A stretch of DNA of 64,000 nucleotides from Streptomyces sp. NBC_00289. GTDB taxonomy: Bacteria; Actinomycetota; Actinomycetes; Streptomycetales; Streptomycetaceae. The stretch is from NCBI RefSeq assembly GCF_041435115.1, contig NZ_CP108046.1, forward strand, positions 2,666,001 through 2,730,000, read 5' to 3'. The notes beneath the pieces were generated by a model that was not told where the DNA came from, ran no database searches, and worked only from the letters and a program-made list of their open reading frames with translations. Position numbers and translations under genes: made by a program. Shown here one piece after another: positions 53,881 to 62,488 of the stretch (its first letter is position 1; the number at the start of each line of letters is the position of its first letter).

Positions 53881-55329
53881 TTGAGACGCAACGCCGTTCG
53901 GCTGCTTCTGGCCGTCCTCGTGGCCCTGGCGGGCTGCCTCGCCGGGCCTGTCGGCACTGCCCGCGCCGCCGCGCCCGACTCCCCCGCCGTGACGTACACC
54001 AACCCCATCGCCGAGAAGCGCGCCGACCCGCACATCTACAAACACACCGACGGCTACTACTACTTCACCGCGACCGTGCCCGAGTACGACCGCATCGTGC
54101 TGCGCCGGGCGACCACCATCCAGGGTCTGTCGACCGCTCCCGAGACGACGATCTGGACCAAGCACGCAAGCGGCGTGATGGGCGCCCACATCTGGGCGCC
54201 GGAGATCCACTACATCGACGGCAAGTGGTACGTGTACTTCGCCGCCGGGTCCACGAGCGACGTGTGGGCCATCCGGATGTACGTCCTGGAGGGCACCGGC
54301 GCCAATCCGCTCACCGCCGCCTGGACGGAGAAGGGACAGATCACGACCCAGTGGGAGAGCTTCTCCCTGGACGCCACGACCTTCGTCGTGAACGGAGTCC
54401 GCTATCTGGCCTGGGCGCAGCACGACCCGTCGGTCGACAACAACACCGACCTCTACCTCGCCCGACTGGCCAACCCCTGGACCATCAGCGGCACTCCGGT
54501 ACGGCTGTCGCGGCCCACGTACTCCTGGGAGACGACCGGATACAAGGTCAACGAGGGCCCGGCGGTGATCCAGCACGGCGGCAAGGTGTTCATGTCGTAC
54601 TCCGCGAGCGCCACCGACAGCAACTACTGCCTGGGACTGCTCAGCGCCCCCGCGAGCTCCGACCTGCTCAACGCGGCGTCGTGGACCAAGAGTTCCACGC
54701 CGGTCTTCACCAGCAACGCGAACACCGGCCAGTACGGCCCGGGCCACAACTCCTTCACCGTCTCCGAGGACGGCAGAAGTGACGTCCTCGTCTACCACGA
54801 TCGCAACTACAAGGACATCAGCGGCGATCCGCTCAACGACCCCAACCGCCGCACCCGTGTCCAGAAGCTCTACTGGAACGCCGACGGCACCCCCGACTTC
54901 GGTGTGCCGGTGGCCGACGGGCTCACCCCGCAGCGCCTGTCCTCGTACAACTTCCCGGACCGGTTCGTCCGCCACTACGACTACCGCGCCCGGATCGACG
55001 CGGGCGTCTCCCCCCTCGCGGACTCGCAGTTCCGCGTGGTCGCGGGGCTGGCCGGCAGCGGCACCGTCTCGCTGGAGTCGGCGAACCTCCCCGGCTACTA
55101 CCTGCGGCACAGGAACTTCGAGGTGTGGCTGGAGAAGTCCGACGGTACGGCCGCGTTCGCGTCGGACGCGACGTTCTACCGGCGGGCCGGTCTCTCCGAC
55201 TCGGCGGGCGTCTCCTACGAGTCGTACAACTACGCCGGCCGCTACGTCCGCCACTACAACTACCTGCTGTACGTACAGACTCCGAGCACGGCGACCGACA
55301 AGGGGGACGCCACGTTCTACGCCCAGTGA
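53881..55329 (+). CDS. Secreted GH43 alpha-L-arabinofuranosidase with AbfB (CBM42)
   Basis: A 482-aa precursor with a signal peptide ending near GTARAAA. The GH43 domain (about 35-325) has catalytic Asp in KRADPHIYKH, Asp in SLDATTFVVN and Glu in VNEGPAVIQH. The C-terminal AbfB arabinose-binding domain (about 345-482) shows repeated SYNFPDRFVRHYDYR-like units. The start appears to be TTG at 53881, 25 bases after the upstream GH43 gene, with CTGGAG as ribosome binding site. The two enzymes form one operon and should act together on arabinan side chains. Confidence 0.9.
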   Translation: MRRNAVRLLLAVLVALAGCLAGPVGTARAAAPDSPAVTYTNPIAEKRADPHIYKHTDGYYYFTATVPEYDRIVLRRATTIQGLSTAPETTIWTKHASGVMGAHIWAPEIHYIDGKWYVYFAAGSTSDVWAIRMYVLEGTGANPLTAAWTEKGQITTQWESFSLDATTFVVNGVRYLAWAQHDPSVDNNTDLYLARLANPWTISGTPVRLSRPTYSWETTGYKVNEGPAVIQHGGKVFMSYSASATDSNYCLGLLSAPASSDLLNAASWTKSSTPVFTSNANTGQYGPGHNSFTVSEDGRSDVLVYHDRNYKDISGDPLNDPNRRTRVQKLYWNADGTPDFGVPVADGLTPQRLSSYNFPDRFVRHYDYRARIDAGVSPLADSQFRVVAGLAGSGTVSLESANLPGYYLRHRNFEVWLEKSDGTAAFASDATFYRRAGLSDSAGVSYESYNYAGRYVRHYNYLLYVQTPSTATDKGDATFYAQ

Positions 55330-55441
55330 CGCCGGGCTGATCGAGACGACCGGTGCCCGGCCCGCCCGTTAGTACGGGAGGTGTCCGGGCACTCGGGACG
55401 CGTCCGCCGCGGCCTCGGGCGGAGAGACGAGGAAGAGAACT

Positions 55442-55759
55442 GTGACGACCGGCCGGCTTCCCCACAACGAGCAGCACATCCTCGACCAGATGGAGCGGGC
55501 GTTGCGTCGTGACCGCCGGCTCGACCGGCAGCTGCGCACGCTGCGGCTGCGCCGGGGCCTGGACCTGACGAGGACGGCCGCGTACCGGCCCCGGCCGACG
55601 ACGGTGGGGCTGCTGCTCGCCGTGTCGATCGGGCTGCTGGTGACCGGGATAGACACCTCGGAGCCGGGGGTGATCTGGGCCTTCGCCGCCGTGTGGCCGC
55701 TGGCACTCTTCGCGGTGTCCCGGCTGCTGCGCGGACGGGCGGAGCGCCGCAGGAAGTGA
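55442..55759 (+). CDS. DUF3040 small membrane protein
   Basis: A 105-aa protein with the DUF3040 N-terminus (LPHNEQHILDQMERALRRDRRLDRQL) and two membrane helices (about 52-69 and 76-95), ending in a basic tail. The start is GTG at 55442 with GAGGAAGAGA upstream. DUF3040 proteins are frequent in actinobacteria and have no assigned role. A textbook terminator follows the stop codon. Confidence 0.85.
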   Translation: MTTGRLPHNEQHILDQMERALRRDRRLDRQLRTLRLRRGLDLTRTAAYRPRPTTVGLLLAVSIGLLVTGIDTSEPGVIWAFAAVWPLALFAVSRLLRGRAERRRK

Positions 55760-55761
55760 GC

Positions 55762-55789
55762 ACGGCCGGACCGGATCCGGCCGTTTTTT
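55762..55789 (+). terminator. Intrinsic terminator with T-run
   Basis: ACGGCCGGA (55762-55770), a CCGGA loop and TCCGGCCGT (55776-55784), followed by six T residues (55784-55789). It is the only classical rho-independent terminator noticed in the window. Confidence 0.92.
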
Positions 55790-55835
55790 GAGTCAACTTC
55801 CTTACTGAAGCGCGGTGTTGAGCCCAGCCCGCCCA

Positions 55836-55869
55836 ACTATGCACACCGTATATACTCGCTGTGTATAGT
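55836..55869 (+). promoter_or_regulatory. Leaderless promoter of the CE4 gene with overlapping palindrome
   Basis: TGCACA (55840-55845), 18 bp and TATAGT (55864-55869) place the start point at the ATG (55876). An imperfect palindrome, ACTAT-GC-ACAC ... GTGT-ATAGT (55836-55869), spans the promoter and may bind a GntR-like repressor. Confidence 0.5.
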
Positions 55870-55875
55870 CCCGGC

Positions 55876-56664
55876 ATGCCTTCTCCGAGCAAGAAGATGG
55901 AAAGAACAGGCGCCGGGTTCCGCGCCGCCACGATGTTCGCCGCGGCCACCGCCCTGGCGCTGTCCCTCACCGGGTGCGCGAACGTCGACGCCACCGCGCC
56001 GAGCGCCGCCCGGACCCAGTCGGCCGGCGGTGTCCAGGCCCGATTCGGCAGCGTGGACTGCCGTGAGGCCAAGTGCATCGCCCTGACCTTCGACGCCGGG
56101 CCCAGCGAGAACTCCGCCCGCCTCCTGGACATCCTCAAGGAGAAGCACGTCCCGGCGACCTTCTTCCTGCTGGGCAAGCGGCACATCGAGAAGTACCCGC
56201 AACTCGTGCGGCGGATGGCGGCCGAGGGCCACGAGGTGGCCAGCCACACCTGGGACCACAAGATCCTCACCCGCATCGAACCGGACGAGATACGCGCGGA
56301 ACTGGAGCGCCCCAACGAGGAGATAGAGCGCCTCACCGGACAACGCCCCACGCTCATGCGCCCGCCCCAGGGCCGTACGGACGACACCGTGCACGACATC
56401 TGCCGTGAACTGGGCCTCTCGGAGGTGCTGTGGAGCGTGACCGCGAAGGACTACACGACGACCGACTCGGATCTGATCACCCGGCGCGTCCTCGCGCAGT
56501 CCTCCCGGGACGGGATCATCCTGCTGCACGACATCTACCAGGGCACGGTTCCCGCCGTGCCCGGCATCATCGACGCGCTCAAGGAGCGGGGGTACGTGTT
56601 CGTGACCGTGCCGCAGCTGCTGGCGCCGGGGACGGCCGAACCGGGCAGGGTGTACCGGCCGTGA
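55876..56664 (+). CDS. CE4 polysaccharide deacetylase-like lipoprotein
   Basis: A 262-aa protein with a lipoprotein signal ending in the lipobox LTGC (ALALSLTGCANVD). The NodB domain spans about 60-245. Motif 1 reads TFDAGP instead of TFDDGP, so the usual metal-binding second Asp is Ala. Motif 2 (SHTWDH) and motif 3 (RPPQGRTDD) are present. It may be active with altered metal binding, or be a binding protein. I chose ATG 55876 because GTG 55861 lies before the predicted -10. Substrate could be peptidoglycan, chitin or xylan. Confidence 0.85.
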   Translation: MPSPSKKMERTGAGFRAATMFAAATALALSLTGCANVDATAPSAARTQSAGGVQARFGSVDCREAKCIALTFDAGPSENSARLLDILKEKHVPATFFLLGKRHIEKYPQLVRRMAAEGHEVASHTWDHKILTRIEPDEIRAELERPNEEIERLTGQRPTLMRPPQGRTDDTVHDICRELGLSEVLWSVTAKDYTTTDSDLITRRVLAQSSRDGIILLHDIYQGTVPAVPGIIDALKERGYVFVTVPQLLAPGTAEPGRVYRP

Positions 56665-56846
56665 GGCGTCTCACCGCCCGGGTCGCCCTGCCGTAGCGGC
56701 TGTCGCTTCCGCGCCCGTCCGCACGCACGGCAGGTGCGCGTACCCGCCCTCCCGCGTACGCCACCCCGCCCACAGGCTGCTGGACCATGCGGGTGAGCCG
56801 ACCCCGAACGCGTGGACGCACAGGTTGGGCTGCCTAAGATCCTTCC

Positions 56847-57287
56847 GTGGTCAACATCCTCATCGAACGTACGGCCCCGCTCTCCCTCGACGAGGCGTGG
56901 CGCCGGCTCACGGAGTGGCAACGCCACGGTGAGGTGGTCCCGCTGACGCGCGTACGCGTGCTCACGCCCCCGCCGACGCACGAGGGGACGCGCTTCGTCG
57001 CCCGTTCGGGACTCGGCTTCCTCTCCGTCGACGATCCGATGGAGGTGACCGTCTGGCACCCGCCGTCGGACGGCGAACCCGGCCTGTGCCGGCTCGAGAA
57101 GCGCGGCCGGGTGGTCAGGGGGTGGGCCGAGATCGAGGTACGTCCGGGACCGGGCGGCCGCACGCGGGTGCTGTGGCGCGAGGAACTGCGGGTCCGCCCG
57201 CTGCCCGCCCTCGCCGACCCCCTGCTCGGCGCCACCGCCCGGTACGTGTTCGGACGCGCGGCGAACCGCCTGCTCCGGCGCCCATAG
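56847..57287 (+). CDS. SRPBCC-family protein
   Basis: A 146-aa single-domain protein of the START/polyketide cyclase fold (beta-strand N-terminus VNILIERTAPLSLDEAWRRLTEW, long C-terminal helix ALADPLLGATARYVFGRAANRLL). It begins at GTG 56847. Such proteins bind hydrophobic ligands, and the ligand is not evident. The gene stands alone and is convergent with the S1-domain gene. Confidence 0.85.
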   Translation: MVNILIERTAPLSLDEAWRRLTEWQRHGEVVPLTRVRVLTPPPTHEGTRFVARSGLGFLSVDDPMEVTVWHPPSDGEPGLCRLEKRGRVVRGWAEIEVRPGPGGRTRVLWREELRVRPLPALADPLLGATARYVFGRAANRLLRRP

Positions 57288-57499
57288 ATCGATTTGGGAC
57301 GGTCCTGTCGGGAGGACCACTTGGCTGCACCCGACGGCTCGGGGCTCGCCGCGAGTCACTGCTGCCGTGCGAGGCCGTCCGCCACGCTGGGCACTGACTG
57401 TCGACCGGCGCCCGTGCGGCCGCACTCGCCGATGTCAGTCACAGCGCCCTGCCCGGCGGCCGGGCGGCAGACCGGCTCCTCGAAACATGAAAGACGTCG

Positions 57500-57529
57500 C
57501 TCCGGCGGGGGCTTGGCTTTCCGCCGGAG
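57500..57529 (-). terminator. Terminator directly after the S1-domain gene
   Basis: CTCCGGCGG (57500-57508) and CCGCCGGAG (57521-57529) form a 9-bp stem adjacent to the stop codon at 57530. A second small hairpin, GGTCCT-N6-AGGACC (57301-57318), serves the facing gene. Confidence 0.75.
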
Positions 57530-60037
57530 TCAGTCGGTGGTGCGCCTCTCCATGAGGTTCTGCCGGTGACGTTCGAAAATGTTGCGCGCCGTGGCGTCGT
57601 CGAAGTCCGGTGCGTCGGCATACAGCTCCGGTGCGAACTCGGCGGAAGCGGGGTCAGCGCCCAGGGCCGCGTCGGCCTCTCGGGCCGACAGCACGACCCA
57701 GCACCGTTCCGGGTCGACCGATACGATCCTCACGAAGATGTCCTCCCCGCTCCCGACGGCGAGCATGTTCGACGCGATCTGGTCGTCGGCCAGTTCGTCG
57801 AAATCGACCCACCCTCTGACACCGTCCGCCACTCTGAGGAAGAGACCGTTCGAGGCGGTCTCGACCACGGTCCCCCGGACGATCCGGCCCGCACGATGGG
57901 TTTCCGTGAAGCGCTGCCAGGAGGTCTTCTCACCCTCGATGAGTTCCAGGTAGACCTGCCCGCCCGACCGGTCGACCGCGGAGATCCGGGCCGTGACCAG
58001 GTCGCCAACCGCGACTCGGCCCGTCTCCAGGTCGGCCAGGTCGAGCAGGCCCCGAAAGCTCCCGAGGTTCACGACGACATCCTGCGACTGAACTCCGGTG
58101 ACTCTGCCGGTGCGCACGTGCCCGACTTGCACATGGGCCAGCCACTCCTGCGGCCGCAGCTTCTCCGCCTCTTCAAGCCAGGCCCGTCGGGAGAGGAGCA
58201 CCGAACCAGAGCGGTGCACCCATGCCTTGGCGTCAAGGATCTGCCCCACGTAGCGCTGCGGGTCGCGTACCGGCCCCTCCTCGATGTCCGCCGTGGGCAG
58301 CAACGCGGTACCGCTCCCGACCTCCACCGCGAGACCCTCCGCGACCACCTCGAGGACCCGGCCCGAGACCGTCACACCGTCCGACGCCAGGCCGACGGAC
58401 GCGGCCAGGGTACGGCGCCTGCGGGCCTCTTCCCACAGCGGCTCCCGCATCGAGAGCAGCAGCCGGCCCTCGTAGCCCTGCTCGCACCCGATGACCACGG
58501 CCTCCAGCTCGTCCCCGTAGGCCACGAGCTCGCTGGGATGTCCGATGTCGGGGTCCGGCAGGGAGTGGCGGAGGACGACGCCCCGGTCGATGTCGCCGAC
58601 CTCGACCTCCACCTCGTGCTGGTCGATCTCCGACACGACGCCTCTCACCAAGGCGCCGAGGGGGTAACCCACGCCGCCCGAAGCGGACCTCGGGCCGTGG
58701 AAGGGGACGATGCGAACGTTGCTCGCCACCGTGCCGTCCCCGGGCGTCGGCGGCCGGCCCAGCGCGCCCACCGCCTCCCGGAACGACCGGTAGACCTCCC
58801 CGTCCTCCTGCCAGTCCACCAGGGTCCGCACCAGCGTCGTACCACCGATGTCGCGCCCGTCCTCGTCGCCTGCGGCCATCCGGCGGCAGGTGGCCGCCGA
58901 GGCGCTCACCAGCCGGGTCACGGGATGCCGTTTTCCCAACAACTCGCCGAACTGCAGGGCTCGTTCGGCGAGGGCGTCCGCCGTGCGCTGCGCCTTTCCT
59001 GGGGCCGGGAGCGCTCGCACCATCTCCACCTGAGCCGCGACCAGATTGGTCAGGGCTGCCACAGTGCGCGGGTGGGCGGGACCGAGCCGGATCTCCAGGC
59101 GCTGCGCGGTCGCGCCAAGCAGCCGTACGGCCCGATCCAGGCGGTCGGGCGACCGCACCGCGCGCGCCGCCTCGATCTGGACGGCGGCCAGGTCCGCCTG
59201 GACCCCGAGGGCTTTGGGGTGGTCCGCGCCGAGCAGGGTCGCGAGCCGCTGGGCGGCCACCTCGAGGACCTTGACCACGGTCTCCAGGTCGTCTGTGTCA
59301 CCAGCCTCCACTGCTGCCCCAGCGCGCGCCAGAGCGAAGTTCGCAACGGCGAGGAAGGCGCGCGGGTCGGATCGGTCGAGACCGTCGAGCTTCCGGCCGG
59401 TGTGCTGCGCGAGGGTGTACAGGGCGCGGGTGCAGTGGTCGCCGTACCGCGGGGCGAAGCCGAGGAGTTGGTGCTCCACGGCATCCAGGACGGTACTCAG
59501 TTCCCGTACCGCCGGGGCGTCGGACTCAGGGAGCCGTTCGAGCATCGCGCGTGCGGCGAGCGCGTGGTCGACCGCCGGGTCGACGTTGCCGAGCCCCGCT
59601 TCGGCCGCGGCGAGATTCACGCGGGTGGCCACCGCGGCCGGCGAAAGACGGGGCTCGCCGTCCAGCCGCGCGCACCGGAGCACCGCTCGCGCCGCCGTCT
59701 GCTGTCCCAGGGAGATGCCCAGCACACCGAGGCAGTTGACGAACGGCTCGCCCTGCTCGCCCCACTCGGACTCGGGTACGCCGTATCGGTCGAGCCGCTC
59801 GGCCAGGAGCCGGAACATGCGCTCCGCCTCCTGGCGCAGGCCCAGTTCGAGGAGGTGCCGACCGAGGCGCAGTCCCGCAGCACCCGTCTCCGGGCCCCAG
59901 GCCTCGTTGACGAGGCAGCTCTCGGCGCGCACGTCGAGGAACCGCATCAGGCTCGCCAGGAGTGCGAACCGCGTCTCATCTGTACGGCTCAGGGCCGCCT
60001 CGGCGCAGTCGACGGCCTCGGCGAGGGAGTCAATCAT
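57530..60037 (-). CDS. TPR protein with four S1 RNA-binding domains
   Basis: An 835-aa protein. Residues 1-390 are helical with TPR_10-like repeats (LLGADHPKALGVQADLAAV, RLGPAHPRTVAALTNLVAA, LLGKRHPVTRLV). Residues 455-820 contain four S1 domains, starting near GALVRGVVSEI, VSGRVLEVVAE, RTGRVTGVQSQ and VRGTVVETASN. The S1 array resembles ribosomal protein S1, but the TPR fusion and the context are unlike RpsA. It probably binds RNA and a protein partner. Its ATG overlaps the end of the pseudo-trypsin gene by eight bases. A terminator follows the stop. Confidence 0.82.
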   Translation of the reverse strand: MIDSLAEAVDCAEAALSRTDETRFALLASLMRFLDVRAESCLVNEAWGPETGAAGLRLGRHLLELGLRQEAERMFRLLAERLDRYGVPESEWGEQGEPFVNCLGVLGISLGQQTAARAVLRCARLDGEPRLSPAAVATRVNLAAAEAGLGNVDPAVDHALAARAMLERLPESDAPAVRELSTVLDAVEHQLLGFAPRYGDHCTRALYTLAQHTGRKLDGLDRSDPRAFLAVANFALARAGAAVEAGDTDDLETVVKVLEVAAQRLATLLGADHPKALGVQADLAAVQIEAARAVRSPDRLDRAVRLLGATAQRLEIRLGPAHPRTVAALTNLVAAQVEMVRALPAPGKAQRTADALAERALQFGELLGKRHPVTRLVSASAATCRRMAAGDEDGRDIGGTTLVRTLVDWQEDGEVYRSFREAVGALGRPPTPGDGTVASNVRIVPFHGPRSASGGVGYPLGALVRGVVSEIDQHEVEVEVGDIDRGVVLRHSLPDPDIGHPSELVAYGDELEAVVIGCEQGYEGRLLLSMREPLWEEARRRRTLAASVGLASDGVTVSGRVLEVVAEGLAVEVGSGTALLPTADIEEGPVRDPQRYVGQILDAKAWVHRSGSVLLSRRAWLEEAEKLRPQEWLAHVQVGHVRTGRVTGVQSQDVVVNLGSFRGLLDLADLETGRVAVGDLVTARISAVDRSGGQVYLELIEGEKTSWQRFTETHRAGRIVRGTVVETASNGLFLRVADGVRGWVDFDELADDQIASNMLAVGSGEDIFVRIVSVDPERCWVVLSAREADAALGADPASAEFAPELYADAPDFDDATARNIFERHRQNLMERRTTD

Positions 60038-60884
60038 GCGCCTCCGCTCCCTTGGCGGCCTGTACCACCACGTCCAGCATCGCGATCTGATAGGGCGGCA
60101 GATCCCGCTCGTCGACGATGCCCTCCGCCGCCCAGTCGCGGAACTTGCGCAGCCCGAACTCCACCGCGTCCATCACCGCCGCCACCTCGTCCCGCCGGGA
60201 TCCGTCCGGCGTCTCGGGTGGGTCGGGCGTCTCCACGGCCATGGCGGCTGGATCCCGCTCTGTGAGCAGTCCCAGCATGCGGTGCGGGTTGAGCCCGTCG
60301 AAGGCATCGATGACACCACCGATGTCCCCCGCCACGAGCGGGCTTCCCTGATCGCCCCGGATCCCCCGCGCGTACTCGGCCTCCAGGAGCACACCCAGAA
60401 CGGTCTCCTGCCGGCCGGTTTCGTGCCGCTCGACAGGGCCGCCCGCATAACCGTTGGCACCGACCAGGCCCAGTTGCTCGCCCACGGTGAGTTCGAGGAT
60501 GGACAGGGCACGGTCGGCGTCGGTGCGACGGCAGGGGGACAGAACGTCCTCCACCGTGCCACACAGCGGCGGGTGTGCGGGGCCCGGCCGGTAGGGGGCC
60601 CGCCAGGAGTCGCCCTTGACGGCGCGGTCGGCCCTCGGCGTCGGGTAGTCGACGCGCGCGGGTACCACCACGTGGACCAGTGCGAGCCCGACGTCCTCGG
60701 CGATCTCGTCCACGACACCGCGCAGCCCACGTCCTTCCGCAGTCCGCAGCTCCACTTCGCTGCCCAGACCCGCGACCGGCAGGCAGCCGGCCGAGGTCAC
60801 CACGAAATGCCGCGTCACGAAGAAGCCGGCGCCGTACAGGACACCGTCCTGGGAGATGGCAACCCAGTATTCCTCGCGCCCCAT
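60030..60884 (-). CDS. Catalytically dead trypsin-like protein
   Basis: A 284-aa cytoplasmic protein, no signal peptide, with a trypsin-like fold. The usual GAGFxVxxxxVLTxAHC region reads GAGFFVTRHFVVTSAGCLP, so the catalytic His is Gly. The usual GDSGSPL reads GDQGSPLVAG, so the Ser is Gln. The Asp region EDVGLALVHV is kept. The last 60 residues form a helical tail (VAAVMDAVEFGLRKFRDWAAEG). It probably acts as a scaffold or adaptor. It is coupled to the S1 gene by an eight-base overlap. Confidence 0.8.
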   Translation of the reverse strand: MGREEYWVAISQDGVLYGAGFFVTRHFVVTSAGCLPVAGLGSEVELRTAEGRGLRGVVDEIAEDVGLALVHVVVPARVDYPTPRADRAVKGDSWRAPYRPGPAHPPLCGTVEDVLSPCRRTDADRALSILELTVGEQLGLVGANGYAGGPVERHETGRQETVLGVLLEAEYARGIRGDQGSPLVAGDIGGVIDAFDGLNPHRMLGLLTERDPAAMAVETPDPPETPDGSRRDEVAAVMDAVEFGLRKFRDWAAEGIVDERDLPPYQIAMLDVVVQAAKGAEAHD

Positions 60885-60966
60885 CCAGTCCCTCTGCTAG
60901 GTCGCTCCTCAACGCCGTGGCTGCGCCCCGGCGGTCTTGAGGCAGCGTACCGCCACCGGCATCCGC

Positions 60967-62427
60967 TCACCCTCGTCCCAGGACCCGCCGGGCCCCCGCG
61001 ACCACCGCGGTGGCCAGCACCCACCCGGACACCACGAGCACGATCGCCACCGCCTTGTCAACCCCGACGGGGTCCCAACTCCCGCGGTATCCGAGGCTCG
61101 CGACGGGGATGAGAAGGTCCAGGCTGTACAGCACCGGGTCCCAGGCGCGTGAAGCGTTTCCCCCCACCGGGCGGGGCGGGTGGTGGGCAAACCACAGGGA
61201 CCCGGCGGCGGCGAGGGACAGCAGCCACATCAAAGCGCGGCGGGGTGCGTATCCGTAGCCGAAGAGGACGTCCTGCAACAAGCCCCACACACGGCCTGTC
61301 AGCCGGTCGTGGCGGCGCAGATGGCGCTCGCGGGCGTGCCGTACGACGCGCGCCGCGCGTTCGTCGCCCGCAGCCTGGTACGACGCGGCCAGTTGCTCGA
61401 AGGAGCCGGCACCCACCCGCGGGTCACGGGTCAGCCAGCCGGTGCGCGAGCGCACGTCCACGGGCCGGATCGATTCGAGCCGCTTGTAGGTGAAACCTTC
61501 GAGGGAGAGAGCGCCCGGGGGCGGCCACGTCGCCTCGGAGTCCACGAGGACATCGACCGTCGCGTCCTGCAGCACCACCGGCCCGGCGGGCGGCTCACGC
61601 AGGTCGAGTCTGAGCCGGGGCACCCGCAGCCGGCTCAGCAACAGGGAGCCCGCGGGCGCCGTGAGGACGCTGTCGTGAAAGGTGACCACGCCGCCCACAT
61701 CGGCGCCGCGGAGCAGGACTTGGCCCGTGCTGCGGAATCCCCAGTCGGCATACAGGCCCCCGGCGCACACGAGACCGGTCGCGTCGAGTCCGCCGACCTG
61801 TGCTCCGTCGAGGTTGGCAGCGTAGGAGACGCGCGCGTCGCGGAGATACAGGGCGCCAGAGGTCTGCAGGCCCCGGGCGTGCAGCGTGCCTCCGATGTTG
61901 AGGCGGGGTGCGAGCACCGACCATTGGCCGGGATCGGCCACGTCCAGGTCATCGAGGACGAGGTTGCCCGATATGCGCGCATCGGCGAGCCGGAGGACGC
62001 CTCCCGTGCTTCCCTCCCGCACCCGGCGGGGCGCACGGACCGTCTCCGTCGCGGACGGGTCCCGCAGGGGCACGGACTCCGCGCCGCCTCCCCCGAGCCG
62101 GGCGCCGCGTAGCAGCAGTTCGCCCTCGACGGTGATCCGGTCGGCGGACACGGCGGGCATCCGCGACCGGGAGAGGTCGAGACCGCGGACGGTCAGCTCG
62201 GTCAGCCGCAGAGGCGTGTCGAACTCGCACTCGACCAAGGCCAATCCGCTGTCCAGACGCCACCGGCTCAGATCGAGGGGGCCCTGCACCCGCAAGCCCT
62301 CGAAGCGGAGGGAATCCTCGCGCCCCGGCTCCCGTCCGGTGATCGCCTCCCGCAGCCGGGCCGCGTCCACCGTGGCACCCCGGCCCGGCGGCCAGTCCGG
62401 ACGCCGACTCCCCCTGTTTCGCGCCAT
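60967..62427 (-). CDS. Beta-helix membrane protein
   Basis: A 486-aa protein. Residues 35-330 are a series of short repeats (for example LRFEGLRVQGPLDLSRW, GGVLRLADARISGNLVLDDL, GALYLRDARVSYAANLDGA) typical of pentapeptide-like or right-handed beta-helix folds. A helical stretch (FEQLAASYQAAGDERAARVVRHARERHLRRH) follows, then two or three membrane helices (about 405-480). Related Streptomyces proteins are sometimes labelled membrane-associated oxidoreductase without evidence. The ATG at 62427 has GGGGAGG upstream. It leads the three-gene operon ending at 57530 and is divergent from the kinase gene. Confidence 0.78.
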   Translation of the reverse strand: MARNRGSRRPDWPPGRGATVDAARLREAITGREPGREDSLRFEGLRVQGPLDLSRWRLDSGLALVECEFDTPLRLTELTVRGLDLSRSRMPAVSADRITVEGELLLRGARLGGGGAESVPLRDPSATETVRAPRRVREGSTGGVLRLADARISGNLVLDDLDVADPGQWSVLAPRLNIGGTLHARGLQTSGALYLRDARVSYAANLDGAQVGGLDATGLVCAGGLYADWGFRSTGQVLLRGADVGGVVTFHDSVLTAPAGSLLLSRLRVPRLRLDLREPPAGPVVLQDATVDVLVDSEATWPPPGALSLEGFTYKRLESIRPVDVRSRTGWLTRDPRVGAGSFEQLAASYQAAGDERAARVVRHARERHLRRHDRLTGRVWGLLQDVLFGYGYAPRRALMWLLSLAAAGSLWFAHHPPRPVGGNASRAWDPVLYSLDLLIPVASLGYRGSWDPVGVDKAVAIVLVVSGWVLATAVVAGARRVLGRG

Positions 62428-62488
62428 GGTGACCTCCCCTTCTCCCCAGGACGCATATCACGTACGAGACTTCTCCAACCCCCGCCGC

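Noticed and set aside
57566..60265. An 899-codon plus-strand frame opposite the S1-domain gene.
   Set aside because: The minus-strand product has recognisable S1 and TPR repeats; the plus-strand translation is compositionally biased noise.
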